This document shows, in pieces, positions 1 to 7,324 of a stretch of 64,000 bases of DNA. This stretch comes from Actinospineispora eucalypti (GTDB lineage Bacteria > Actinomycetota > Actinomycetes > Mycobacteriales > Pseudonocardiaceae). The DNA is taken from the NCBI GenBank assembly GCA_014208095.1, contig JACHMT010000002.1:1178001-1242000 (forward strand), in the 5' to 3' direction. The position numbers were made by a program, and so were the translations under genes. Numbering within the stretch: the stretch's first letter is position 1; each line of letters begins with the position of its first letter. The notes below the pieces were generated by a model, which saw only the letters and a program-made list of their open reading frames with translations, had not been told where the DNA came from and made no database searches.

Positions 1-347
1 AGGGCCTGCTCGACGACATGGACCGGGCGGCCGACGCCGGCGACCTGGTCGCCTACTACCCGCTCAACCTGCGGTTCCACGACCAGCTGGCGGTGTACGC
101 GGCCAACCCCAAGCTCACCGAGCTGTACCGGCGGCTGATGAACGAGCTGCACCTGTTCCGGCTGCGCGGGCTGTCCGGGCGGGGCGCGATGCCGACCTCC
201 CGGGACGAGCACCGGGCCATCCTGGACGCTATCCGGGCCGGCGACCCCGACGCGGCCGGCCGCCTCGCCCGGGAACACGTGAACGCCAGCCGCCGCCGGC
301 GGGTCAGCGGGCCAGCGAGTCCAGCAGGCGGTCCGCCTCCGCGATGA
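1..347 (+). CDS. GntR-family regulator, FCD domain (3' part only)
   Basis: The window opens inside this gene; the reading frame runs in from base 3 and ends at TGA 345-347. The visible 114 or so residues are the all-helical FCD ligand-binding half of a GntR regulator: an N-x-x-F-H-D-Q-L segment, then a conserved R-D-E-H-R-A-I-L-D-A-I motif followed by D-P-D-A-A. In this family the histidines and acidic residues often coordinate a metal and the effector (family knowledge). The winged-helix DNA-binding half lies outside the window. The last 44 bases overlap the 3' end of the convergent TetR gene. The C-terminal tail rich in R, G and P is probably not part of the fold. Confidence 0.85.
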   Translation, partial: GLLDDMDRAADAGDLVAYYPLNLRFHDQLAVYAANPKLTELYRRLMNELHLFRLRGLSGRGAMPTSRDEHRAILDAIRAGDPDAAGRLAREHVNASRRRRVSGPASPAGGPPPR

Positions 348-894
348 CAGCGGGCAGGGCCGACTCGGGGTCGGCGGTCCGGGCGAGCAGCATGCCGGCC
401 TCGCACAGCGCGCCGAACAGCAGCTGGCTCCGGATCGCCAGGTCGCCCTCGATGATCCGTCCGTCCGCCTGGGCGGCCCGCAGGCTGCCCCGGAGCAGCC
501 GCAGGGTGTGCTGGTACTCGATCTCGCGCACGGTGTCCCAGCCCAGCACGGCCGGCCCGTCGCGCAGCACGATCTGCCGGGTGCCCGGTTCCAGGCACCG
601 GCGCAGGAACTCGTGGCAGCCCGCGCGCACCGCCGACCAGCTGTCCGGGGCACCCTCGCCGGCGCGGGTCAACGCCTCGGCCAGCCGCTCCTCCTGGCGG
701 ACGAACACCGTCCGGAACAACCCGATCTTGCCCTCGAAGTGGTGGTACGCCGCGCCCTTGGTCACCCCGGCCAACGACGCGACGGCGTCGATCGAGGTTG
801 CCGCGTAGCCGTCCCGGCCGAACAGCGTCAGCCCCGCCTCGACCAGGGCGCGCGTGGTCTCCTCCGACCGTTCGGCCTGGGTTCTACGGGGCAT
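304..894 (-). CDS. TetR-family transcriptional regulator
   Basis: A 196-residue protein with a TetR N-terminal helix-turn-helix (about residues 10-55: ALVEAGLTLFGRDGYAATS, then VTKGAAYHHF) and a variable ligand-binding C-terminus. I chose ATG 892-894 (MPRRTQ) because the HTH starts directly after it; the frame stays open further upstream but would run through the operator. The divergent neighbour is an NAD(P)-binding oxidoreductase, and a strong inverted repeat lies between the two genes at 913-942, so self-repression and control of the neighbour is the natural inference. The ligand is unknown. Confidence 0.92.
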   Translation of the reverse strand: MPRRTQAERSEETTRALVEAGLTLFGRDGYAATSIDAVASLAGVTKGAAYHHFEGKIGLFRTVFVRQEERLAEALTRAGEGAPDSWSAVRAGCHEFLRRCLEPGTRQIVLRDGPAVLGWDTVREIEYQHTLRLLRGSLRAAQADGRIIEGDLAIRSQLLFGALCEAGMLLARTADPESALPAVIAEADRLLDSLAR

Positions 895-912
895 TGACAA
901 AACATACCAGAA

Positions 913-942
913 GTACGTAACTTGCGTACCAAGGTTACGTAC
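913..942. promoter_or_regulatory. TetR-type operator
   Basis: Perfect 9-bp inverted repeat GTACGTAAC-N12-GTTACGTAC in the 70-bp gap between the TetR gene and the divergent oxidoreductase. The centre also carries GTAC, so shorter half-sites are possible. Position and symmetry suggest the binding site of the adjacent TetR protein (inference). Confidence 0.75.
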
Positions 943-964
943 CCTAAGTATGAAAGTGGGCGAC

Positions 965-2071
965 ATGCTGCCGATATCGGTCTACGGCGCCACCGGGCAC
1001 ACCGGCCGCCTGGTCGCCACCGAACTCGCCGCCCGGGGCCACGACGTGGTGCTCGCCGGCCGCGACTCCGCCTCGCTGGATGCCCTGGCCGGGGAGCTCG
1101 GCGGCTCGGCGCAGGTCCGGGTGGCCGGGCTGGACGACCACGCGGCGCTGCGGAAGGCGGCCGACGGCTCGGCCGTGCTGATCAACTGTGCCGGGCCGTT
1201 CTCCCGCTCCGGAGAACCGGTCGCATCGGCCGCGCTCGCCGCCGGCTGCCACTACCTCGACCACGCCGCCGAACCCCTGCACATCAAGCACCTGTTCGAC
1301 GCCTTCCAGGGCCGGGCGCGCGGGGCGAACCTCGTGGTCATCCCGGGCATGAGCTTCTACGGCGCGCTGGCCGACCTGCTGGCCGACCTGCTCGCCGACG
1401 GCGCGCCCCTGGACGCGGTCACGGTGGCCTACGCGATCACTGGCTGGCGGTTGACCACCGCGTCGAAGGCCACCGCGGCCGAGTTGATCGGCGCCGACCG
1501 GGTGCTCTACGCCGACGGCGTCCACCGGGTGGCACCGGCCCGGACGGCGCCGGCGTCGTTCGAGTTCCCGCCGCCGGTCGGTGCCCGCGCGGTGATGGCC
1601 GACCACCCGGCCGGCGAGGTCGTCACCATCCCCCGGCACGTGGCCACGCGCGCGGTCCAGGCGCTCATGACCACGGACACCTTCGCCGAGGACACGGCGT
1701 TCACCAGCGACGACGTCGACGCTTCCACCCGGGCGCGGTCCAGCTTCACCATCGCCGTGTGCGCGGAAAACGGGCGGAGCGGCTACCTGCGCGGCCGGGA
1801 CATCTACCGGGTGGGCGCCATGGTCTCCGTGCAGGCCGGCCTGCGACTGGCCGGTGGCGACGCCCCGGCGGCCGGGGTGCCCGACGCCGCCGGAGTGCTC
1901 AGCGCGGCCGGGGTGCTCAGCGCGGCCGGGGTGCTCAGCGCGGCCGGGGTGCTCAGCGCGGCCGGGGTGCTCAGCGCGGCCGAGGCCTTCCCGGCCGGGT
2001 CATTCCTGCGCGAGTTGGAGTGCCGAGGGCTGTTCACCATGGAGCTGCATACCAAAGAACCGGTGTCCTGA
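965..2071 (+). CDS. Saccharopine dehydrogenase-like NAD(P)-binding oxidoreductase
   Basis: A 368-residue protein that begins with a Rossmann nucleotide-binding motif, VYGATGHTGRLVATELAARG (about residues 5-24), typical of the saccharopine dehydrogenase/trans-acting enoyl reductase family. A central INCAGPFSRSGEP motif and HYLDHAAEP fit the same family. ATG 965 is preferred over ATG 950 because GTGGG lies about 6 bases upstream, whereas 950 has no ribosome site. Residues about 309-338 are five exact copies of AGVLSA encoded by an 18-bp tandem repeat, preceded by a degenerate copy; relatives end this region with a short helix, so the tract is a local expansion. Substrate unknown. Likely repressed by the divergent TetR. 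Confidence 0.85.
   Translation: MLPISVYGATGHTGRLVATELAARGHDVVLAGRDSASLDALAGELGGSAQVRVAGLDDHAALRKAADGSAVLINCAGPFSRSGEPVASAALAAGCHYLDHAAEPLHIKHLFDAFQGRARGANLVVIPGMSFYGALADLLADLLADGAPLDAVTVAYAITGWRLTTASKATAAELIGADRVLYADGVHRVAPARTAPASFEFPPPVGARAVMADHPAGEVVTIPRHVATRAVQALMTTDTFAEDTAFTSDDVDASTRARSSFTIAVCAENGRSGYLRGRDIYRVGAMVSVQAGLRLAGGDAPAAGVPDAAGVLSAAGVLSAAGVLSAAGVLSAAGVLSAAEAFPAGSFLRELECRGLFTMELHTKEPVS
1889..1978 (+). repeat. 18-bp in-frame tandem repeat, 5 copies
   Basis: Five consecutive copies of GCCGGGGTGCTCAGCGCG (the first has GGA in place of GGG) encoding AGVLSA. A further diverged copy (AGVPDA) lies just before it. The unit is a whole number of codons, so copy-number change keeps the frame. 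Confidence 0.97.
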
Positions 2072-2119
2072 TCTTCGGTCCGATGCGGCGCGCCCCTCCG
2101 CCGTCCTAACTTGCGGTAC

Positions 2120-2818
2120 ATGATCTATACGCGGAGCCGGGGGCTGGCGGCCGGGCTGTTCCTCCTCGCCCCGCTGGTCGGCGAGTACCTGCTCGGCAAC
2201 ACCCCGATCACCCAGCCCGAGTCGCTGCTCGGGCTGGCCCCGATGTACGGGGGCGGGGCGCTGCTGATCCGTGAGGTCACCCGCCGCACCGGGCGCGGCT
2301 GGCCGACCATGGTCGCGTTGGCCGCCGCCTACGCGCTGCTCGAGGAGGGGCCGATCGACATGATGCTGTGGAACCCGTCCTACGGCGGGTTCAGCATCGC
2401 CGACGCCTACGCCGAGACCTACGTCCCCGTGCTGGGCACCAGCGTGCAACTGCTCCAGGACGTGCTGACCATGCACACCGTGTGGAGCATCTGCGTGCCG
2501 ATCGCGGTGATGGAGACCTTCGCCGGCGACCGCACCCGGCCCTGGCTGGGCCGGACCGGGCTGGCCGCCACCGCCCTGGTGTTCGTGACCGGCTCGGCCG
2601 CGCTCACCGCGCTGCAGATCGCCCAGAACCAGTTCGTCGCGTCGCCGGCCGAGCTGGCCTGGTCGTTCGCGGCCATCGCGGGTCTGGTCGTCCTCGGCCT
2701 GCGTCTCGGTCGTGACCCGGCCGAACGCGCTGCTCAACAACTGAACCGGAACCGTCCCTCGGCGTCGGCGGTGAGCGGGACGGTTTCGACCACGGCCGCC
2801 ACCTCGATCGGGCCGTAG
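2120..2818 (+). CDS. Conserved integral membrane protein, function unknown
   Basis: A 232-residue protein with about five or six hydrophobic segments, e.g. GLAAGLFLLAPLVGEYLLG near the N-terminus, MVALAAAYALLEEG, WSICVPIAVMETF, LAATALVFVTGSAALTAL and FAAIAGLVVLGLRLG. I recognise no catalytic motif; the EEGPIDMMLWNP segment after the third helix is the most distinctive part. ATG 2120 is chosen, with TTG 2111 possible; neither has a strong ribosome site. The end overlaps the convergent DUF952 gene by 85 bases; the last ~30 residues are low-complexity S/T/A and may not be essential. Alone between a reductase and DUF952, so context gives no function. Confidence 0.65.
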   Translation: MIYTRSRGLAAGLFLLAPLVGEYLLGNTPITQPESLLGLAPMYGGGALLIREVTRRTGRGWPTMVALAAAYALLEEGPIDMMLWNPSYGGFSIADAYAETYVPVLGTSVQLLQDVLTMHTVWSICVPIAVMETFAGDRTRPWLGRTGLAATALVFVTGSAALTALQIAQNQFVASPAELAWSFAAIAGLVVLGLRLGRDPAERAAQQLNRNRPSASAVSGTVSTTAATSIGP

Positions 2819-3078
2819 ATGTGCGGGAACAGCTCCGCCACGCCCGGCGCCGGTGGTTCGAACCGCACCGGGGAGCTCAGCGCCTCCGGGTCGATGACCA
2901 GCACGACCAGACCGGTCTCACCGGCGTAGAACCGGTTGGCGGTGGCGGCGACCTGGCCGGCGGCGCTGGCGTGGATGTACCCCTGCTCCTCCAGGCTGAC
3001 TCCCCGGGTGGAGACGGTGTATCGGCCGGCCGCCCGGGCGGCGGCCCAGTCGGCCCGGTAGGCGATGTGATAGATCAA
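2734..3078 (-). CDS. DUF952 family protein
   Basis: A 114-residue protein starting IYHIA.RADWAAARAAG.Y and containing GYIHASAAGQV.ATANRFY and LVVLVIDPEAL..PVRFEPP, the pattern of the DUF952 family (small alpha/beta proteins of unknown biochemical function; some are annotated as glutathione S-transferase-like). I chose TTG 3076-3078 because GGGGGAAAG lies directly upstream on the minus strand and family members begin at this point; the frame is open further upstream, but that stretch is basic and unlike the family. It converges on the membrane protein gene with an 85-base overlap. Confidence 0.85.
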   Translation of the reverse strand: MIYHIAYRADWAAARAAGRYTVSTRGVSLEEQGYIHASAAGQVAATANRFYAGETGLVVLVIDPEALSSPVRFEPPAPGVAELFPHIYGPIEVAAVVETVPLTADAEGRFRFSC

Positions 3079-3323
3079 CTTTCCCCCAGTAGGCAGAGCG
3101 CGGCGGAACCGCGGAGGCCGCCACCACATTGCACCGCGTGAGCCGGCGTGGTGCACTGGTTGGGTGGCTGGTTCCGGTACCGCGACGACACCCCCCTTCC
3201 GGGTGTCCCTGCTCGCGACCGATCAGCTCTCGATCGACGACCGCATGTGTCGCCGGGTGAACCGCGCCCGCTGACCGCCGGGCGCCCCGGCGCCCCTGTC
3301 GATCGACCTCCCGAGGACCACCC

Positions 3324-3485
3324 GTGAACTCAGCACCGCACGACGACCCGTCGAACGACCGGCCCGACCGACCGGCCGAGCCCGCGCCTGAGGCCACTCC
3401 GACGAAGCCGGACCGGGAGCCGGGCCGCATTGCCAGGTTTGCCGCGATCGTGCGGGAGGCACATGCGGCCGGTGTTCCCTTTTAG
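3324..3485 (+). CDS. Small hypothetical protein (53 residues)
   Basis: GTG start at 3324 with GAGG about 7 bases upstream, and a TAG stop at 3483. The product is a highly charged, proline-rich N-terminal half (several Asp, Arg, Pro and Glu) followed by a basic amphipathic C-terminal helix ending GRIARFAAIVREAHAAGVPF. The C-terminal helix looks conserved-protein-like but I cannot name a family. It stands alone in a gene-poor interval. Real or chance is uncertain; the good ribosome site and codon bias (GC in third positions through the N-terminal half) favour real. Confidence 0.5.
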   Translation: MNSAPHDDPSNDRPDRPAEPAPEATPTKPDREPGRIARFAAIVREAHAAGVPF

Positions 3486-3722
3486 GGGCTGGTGCCGGCT
3501 GAAAGATCGCTTGGACGGCGCGGGCGGTCCGCGGCGGCCGGGTGCGGCCCGTCGCGGTTCCCGCGATCGTGGAAACGCATGTCTCTGATACGCCCGTGAG
3601 GCGAACGGCTCGGGTCGCGCCCGTGCGCACGGCGAGCGGCTGATGTGTGGCGCCCTTCGTCGCGCAGCGTTGCCAACCGCCGAGTCCGCGCGGGCAATTC
3701 CACGGCTGGACCTCATCGAGTG

Positions 3723-3766
3723 CGACACCATTCTGGTTCGATCTTGAAAAAACCAGACTCGTGTCG
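3723..3766. repeat. Interrupted inverted repeat, possible operator or hairpin
   Basis: Two nested 6-bp arms share one centre: CGACAC/GTGTCG outside and CTGGTT/AACCAG inside, separated by four unpaired bases on each side, with an A-rich 12-base middle. No T-tract follows, so it is not a classical terminator. Function unknown. Confidence 0.45.
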
Positions 3767-4111
3767 ACTTCGATGAACCGAGCGGGCCGAACCCGACCGA
3801 CACCGGTCACACCCCGTACCACTGCCGGCGGCCTGGACGGCAACCGCGCCAGGGCGATCACCGCGCTCCCGTCCAGGCCATCTTCCGTACCCAACCCACG
3901 CCGAACCGGCAGCCCGAAACGACCGGCGCGAACCCTTAACTGAGCGGCATTGGAATCCATGATCACCATGACACGTGGCCGTTCGGAGGCGCGGGAAATG
4001 GCCGCCATGTCATGTTGACCAGGTAATCGAAGATCATCAGGCACTCAGGGCGGTTCTGGCGGCGGAAATCCGCGGTGCCGAACCAGCGCTCCACCACTGG
4101 CGTCCGGCGGT

Positions 4112-4127
4112 AAATGACCGTACATTT
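4112..4127. promoter_or_regulatory. Probable GntR operator, site 1
   Basis: AAATGACCGTACATTT, an imperfect palindrome (AAATG/CATTT arms) ending 6 bases before the GTG of the GntR gene. It shares 12 of 16 bases with the site in the promoter of the persulfide dioxygenase gene at 7103-7118, including an identical 10-bp CGTACATTTG on one strand. The overlap with the likely -10 suggests repression of the regulator by itself. Confidence 0.6.
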
Positions 4128-4133
4128 GGCGCG

Positions 4134-4910
4134 GTGAACGGTGTCGGAGGGGCGCGGCCGCCGAAGCGGGAGGCGAAGGAGCCGCTCTGGGCGCAGGTGC
4201 TCGCCGACCTTCGCCGGCGGCTGGCCGACGGCGAGTTCGCCGACGCGTTCCCCGGCGAGCACGCGCTGGTCGAGGAGTACCGGGTCAGCCGGCACACCGT
4301 GCGCGAGTCGTTGCGCCGCCTGCGCGGCGAGGGCGTGGTCACCGCCAACCGGGGCCGCCGCCCCAGGGTGGTCGGGCCGGACGAGATCGAGCAGCCCGTG
4401 GGCGTGCTGTACAGCCTGTTCAACTCGGTGGAGGCGGCCGGGTTGGAGCAGCGCAGCGTGGTGCGCACGCTGGACGTGCGCGCGGACGGGGTCATCGCGG
4501 CCCGGCTGGGCCTCGAGGAGTCGACCCCGCTGGTCTACCTTGAGCGGCTGCGCATGGCCGGCAGCGCGCCGCTGGCGCTGGACCGGGTGTGGCTGCCCGA
4601 ACACCTGGCCGCGCCGCTGCTCGAGGTGGACTTCCGGCACACCGCGCTGTACGACGAGTACGCCCGGCGGTGCGGCGTGCGGGTCACCGGCGGACAGGAG
4701 CACATCCGCGCCGTGCTGCCCTACCCGGGTGAACGGTGGCTGCTGGACCTCGCGCCGGACGCCGCCGCCTTCGCCATCGAGCGGCTGGGCTGCTCGCGCG
4801 GCCAACCCGTGGAGTGGCGGCACACCGTCGTGCGCGGCGACCGGTTCGTGATCACCGCGAACCTGGCGCCCAACGACGCCTACCGGCTCGGCCTCACACC
4901 GAGAAGCTAG
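4134..4910 (+). CDS. GntR-family regulator, HutC/UTRA type
   Basis: A 258-residue regulator. Residues about 14-80 form a GntR winged helix (LWAQVLADLRRRLADGEF, then EYRVSRHTVRESLRRLRGEGVV). Residues about 100-255 form the UTRA effector domain (LGLEESTPLVYLERLRMAGSAPLALDRVWLP...). GTG 4134 is chosen since TACATT a few bases upstream can serve as a -10 for a leaderless message; no ribosome site is seen. It lies 3 bases before the TauE/SafE gene, so both form one operon. The shared operator with the sulfur dioxygenase gene suggests it senses a sulfur compound or an organosulfonate breakdown product (inference). Confidence 0.9.
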   Translation: MNGVGGARPPKREAKEPLWAQVLADLRRRLADGEFADAFPGEHALVEEYRVSRHTVRESLRRLRGEGVVTANRGRRPRVVGPDEIEQPVGVLYSLFNSVEAAGLEQRSVVRTLDVRADGVIAARLGLEESTPLVYLERLRMAGSAPLALDRVWLPEHLAAPLLEVDFRHTALYDEYARRCGVRVTGGQEHIRAVLPYPGERWLLDLAPDAAAFAIERLGCSRGQPVEWRHTVVRGDRFVITANLAPNDAYRLGLTPRS

Positions 4911-4913
4911 CCG

Positions 4914-5681
4914 ATGCTGCTGGCGGCCGGTCTGGGTGTGCTCATCGGGCTGTGCCTCGGCGCCCTCGGGGGCGGGGGCGGCGTGCTCGTGGTGCCGGCC
5001 CTGGTCTACGCGCTCGGGCAGAGCGCCCAGCAGGCAACCACGAGCAGCATCATCATCGTCGGCCTGACCGCGGTCACCGGCACGCTGGCCCGGCTGCGGG
5101 GCGGCCAGGTCGACTGGCGGACCGGGCTGGTGTTCGGCGTCTTCGGGCTGCCCGCCGCCTACCTGGGCACCCTGGCCAACCACCGGGTGTCGCAACACGT
5201 GCTGCTGCTGGCGTTCGCCGCGCTCACCGTGCTCGCGGCGGCCGCGATGCTGATCAACGGCCGGCGGCCGGATGCGCCGCGGTCCGCCGACGACGCCCGG
5301 CGAGGCGCGACGGCGCTGATCGGCCAGGCGATCGGGTGCGGGCTGGTGATCGGGTTCCTCACCGGGTTCCTCGGGGTCGGCGGCGGGTTCCTGGTGGTGC
5401 CCGCGCTGGTGATCGGGCTGCGCATGCCGATGTCCCGCGCGGTCGGTACCTCCCTGCTGATCATCGCGGTGAACTCGGTGTCCGCGCTGGGCGCCCGGAT
5501 CGGCGTGGCCGAGTTCGAGTGGCGGGTGATCCTGCCCTTCACGCTGGCCGCCGTCGCCGGCGCGCTGGCCGGCAAGCGGATCTCCGGCGCGCTCTCCGGC
5601 GACACGCTCACCCGTGCGTTCGCGGTGCTGCTGGCGCTGGTCGGTGCCGCGGTCGCGGTACAGAGCCTGGGCCAGTTCTGA
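4914..5681 (+). CDS. TauE/SafE family anion exporter (DUF81)
   Basis: A 255-residue protein of two homologous halves, each with a glycine-rich GALGGGGGVLVVPAL / GFLGVGGGFLVVPAL motif (about residues 16-30 and 146-160) in an about eight-helix membrane protein. TauE/SafE proteins export sulfite, sulfoacetate or related anions from the cytoplasm (family knowledge). ATG 4914 follows the GntR stop by 3 bases. The convergent gene encodes a persulfide dioxygenase, whose product is sulfite, so sulfite efflux is the most economical role here. Converges with only 2 bases to the next stop. Confidence 0.9.
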   Translation: MLLAAGLGVLIGLCLGALGGGGGVLVVPALVYALGQSAQQATTSSIIIVGLTAVTGTLARLRGGQVDWRTGLVFGVFGLPAAYLGTLANHRVSQHVLLLAFAALTVLAAAAMLINGRRPDAPRSADDARRGATALIGQAIGCGLVIGFLTGFLGVGGGFLVVPALVIGLRMPMSRAVGTSLLIIAVNSVSALGARIGVAEFEWRVILPFTLAAVAGALAGKRISGALSGDTLTRAFAVLLALVGAAVAVQSLGQF

Positions 5682-5683
5682 CC

Positions 5684-7063
5684 TCACGCCCGCACGTGTT
5701 CGCGCCACGCCCCCCAGCCGCCGAGCAGGTCGGCCACATCGGTGAACCCCCGCGAGCGCAGCAGGCTGGCGGCGGCCAGCGAGCGGTAGCCGCCGGCGCA
5801 GTGCGTGAGCACCGGGCGGGACGGATCCAGCCGCCCGAGCAGCTCGCCAAGCCTGGTCAGGGGCAGGTTGACCGCGCCGGGCAACGCCCCGTCGGCGTGC
5901 TCCCCCGGCCCGCGCACGTCCACCACCTGCAACCCCGGCTCCGAGGCGATGCGCCGCAGGGCCTGCTCCGGCGTCAGCCGCTGTGGCACCGACACGAGCT
6001 CCGAGTGCCCGGTGACCGGCCAGATCACCGCGCCCGCGACCTCGTCGACGCCCACCCGGGCCAGCCGCATCCGCGCCTCTTGCACCTCCGGCGATGAGCC
6101 GACCAGCAGCACGGCCTGCCCGGCCTGGTGCACGGCCGCGGCGTACTCGGCGAACCGGCCGGGCAGCGCCACGTTCACCGCGCCGCGCAGGTGTCCCTCC
6201 GCGAACGCCTCGTTGTCCCGCACGTCCAGCAGCAGCGCGCCGGCCCGCTGCCGGGCCACCGCCTCCGGCGCGGCCAGCCAGGGCAACTCGGCCGAGGGGT
6301 CGAAGCTGGTGTGCCCGGCGCGGTTGATCGCCACGTCCTGGGCGAAGTAGCTGGGCGGCGCGGCGAGCCCCTCGGTCACCACGGCGACGAACTCGTCCTC
6401 GGTCATCGGCGCCAGGGCGTAGTTGGTGGCCCGCTGGGCCCCGAGCGTGGACACGGTCTCCGCGGCGAGCGCCTTGCCGCAGGCACTGCCCGCGCCGTGC
6501 CCCGGGTACACGCTGACCTCGTCCGGCAGCGGCAGGATCTTCTCCCGCAGCGACCGGTACAGGTCCCGCGCCATCTGCTCCGAGGTCCGGCCGGCGGCAC
6601 CCAGCAGGTCGGGCCGGCCCACGTCGCCGAGGAACAGCGTGTCCCCGGTCAGGATGGCCGTTGGGGCCGGGTCCGCCGCGTGCTCGCGCAGCGCGAAGGT
6701 GAGCGACTCCGGCGTGTGGCCGGGGGTGGCCAGCACCTGGATGCTGACGCCCGTGCCCGGTGCGCCCAGCTCCAGGACCTCGCCGTCCCGCAGGTGCCGG
6801 AAGCCGAACTCCACCGGCGCCAGCTCACTCATCGCCACGGTGGCCCCGGTGCGCTCGGCCAGCTCGGTGTGTCCCGGCACGAAGTCCGCGTGCACGTGGG
6901 TCAACAGAACCAGCTCGATGCGCAGACCCAGCCGCCGGGCCGCGTCCAGGTACTCCTGCACGTCCCGGCGCGGGTCCACCACCGCCGCGCGGCCGGAGGC
7001 CTCGTCCGCCACCAGGTAGGACGCCTGCGACAAGCACCCCAGATAGAACTGCTCCACGATCAT
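5684..7063 (-). CDS. Persulfide dioxygenase-rhodanese fusion (MBL fold)
   Basis: A 459-residue protein. Residues 1-240 are an ETHE1-like metallo-beta-lactamase domain with a mononuclear-iron set of ligands: H56-x-H58-x-D60, H116 (ATPGHT), D141 (TGDTLFLGD) and H189 (YPGHG). Two rhodanese domains follow. The first (about 270-360) has VGSSPE where a catalytic Cys loop would be and is probably inactive; the second carries HCAGGYRS, an intact Cys loop. Such fusions oxidise glutathione- or protein-type persulfides to sulfite and pass sulfur via rhodanese (family knowledge). ATG 7061-7063 has GGAAGG upstream. The promoter holds a near-palindromic site related to that of the GntR gene at 4134. Confidence 0.93.
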   Translation of the reverse strand: MIVEQFYLGCLSQASYLVADEASGRAAVVDPRRDVQEYLDAARRLGLRIELVLLTHVHADFVPGHTELAERTGATVAMSELAPVEFGFRHLRDGEVLELGAPGTGVSIQVLATPGHTPESLTFALREHAADPAPTAILTGDTLFLGDVGRPDLLGAAGRTSEQMARDLYRSLREKILPLPDEVSVYPGHGAGSACGKALAAETVSTLGAQRATNYALAPMTEDEFVAVVTEGLAAPPSYFAQDVAINRAGHTSFDPSAELPWLAAPEAVARQRAGALLLDVRDNEAFAEGHLRGAVNVALPGRFAEYAAAVHQAGQAVLLVGSSPEVQEARMRLARVGVDEVAGAVIWPVTGHSELVSVPQRLTPEQALRRIASEPGLQVVDVRGPGEHADGALPGAVNLPLTRLGELLGRLDPSRPVLTHCAGGYRSLAAASLLRSRGFTDVADLLGGWGAWREHVRA

Positions 7064-7102
7064 CGGTTCGCCGCCTTCCGCCGGACCCGAACCAGTCGCA
7101 TC

Positions 7103-7118
7103 AAATGTACGTACAATA
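7103..7118. promoter_or_regulatory. Probable GntR operator, site 2
   Basis: AAATGTACGTACAATA, containing the perfect 10-bp palindrome TGTACGTACA, 40 bases upstream of the persulfide dioxygenase start. It resembles site 1 at 4112-4127 (12/16), so one GntR protein could control both promoters. Confidence 0.6.
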
Positions 7119-7219
7119 TCGCCGCCGGCCGCGCGGGGCAACCGCCGTGGTGTCCCGTCGGCGCGACCGGCAAGGCTGTTCGGGACACTCTTCCGGGAAC
7201 CCACACGGAGATGGCCGAC

Positions 7220-7324
7220 ATGAGCGAGCCGACCAGGGACCGGATCGAAGTCAGCCGGTTCGTTCCCGCCGAAGCCGAGGCGATCTTCGCGGTACTGCGC
7301 GACCAGGTAGAAGCCGCTCAGTAG
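7220..7324 (+). pseudogene. Truncated SRPBCC (polyketide cyclase-like) gene fragment
   Basis: The 34 residues MSEPTRDRIEVSRFVPAEAEAIFAVLRD followed by QVEAAQ match the N-terminal strand and first helix of SRPBCC/START-like proteins (VSR.IPAPAE.IFALL.DP), which normally run to about 140 residues. Here the frame ends at TAG 7322 just after the first helix and runs into the convergent IclR gene. A GGAG site precedes the ATG by about 9 bases. I read it as the remnant left when the IclR/phenol cluster became joined at this point; no downstream remainder is seen nearby. Confidence 0.65.

Larger units (their letters stand above)
3486..4133. other. Gene-poor interval
   Basis: About 650 bases without a gene I can support. 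Overlapping frames are open on both strands, but their products are arginine/proline-rich and resemble no family. GC drops in places (e.g. 3720-3780). It holds a 44-bp dyad at 3723-3766 and the regulator promoter with a palindromic site at 4112-4127. I see no transposase or phage remnant here. Confidence 0.6.

Noticed and set aside
3203..3274. Short frame upstream of the 53-residue gene, ending in DDRMCRRVNRAR, possibly a leader peptide
   Set aside because: It has no clear ribosome site and I cannot match it to a known leader-peptide family; a single Cys is not enough to propose cysteine attenuation.
3330..3803. Long open frame on the minus strand in the gene-poor interval
   Set aside because: Arginine/proline-rich product with no family resemblance, and it overlaps the better-supported 53-residue gene antisense. 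Typical high-GC open-frame artefact.
3963..5708. Very long minus-strand frame antisense to the GntR and TauE genes
   Set aside because: Low-complexity product of H, Q, G and R, a shadow of the real plus-strand genes.
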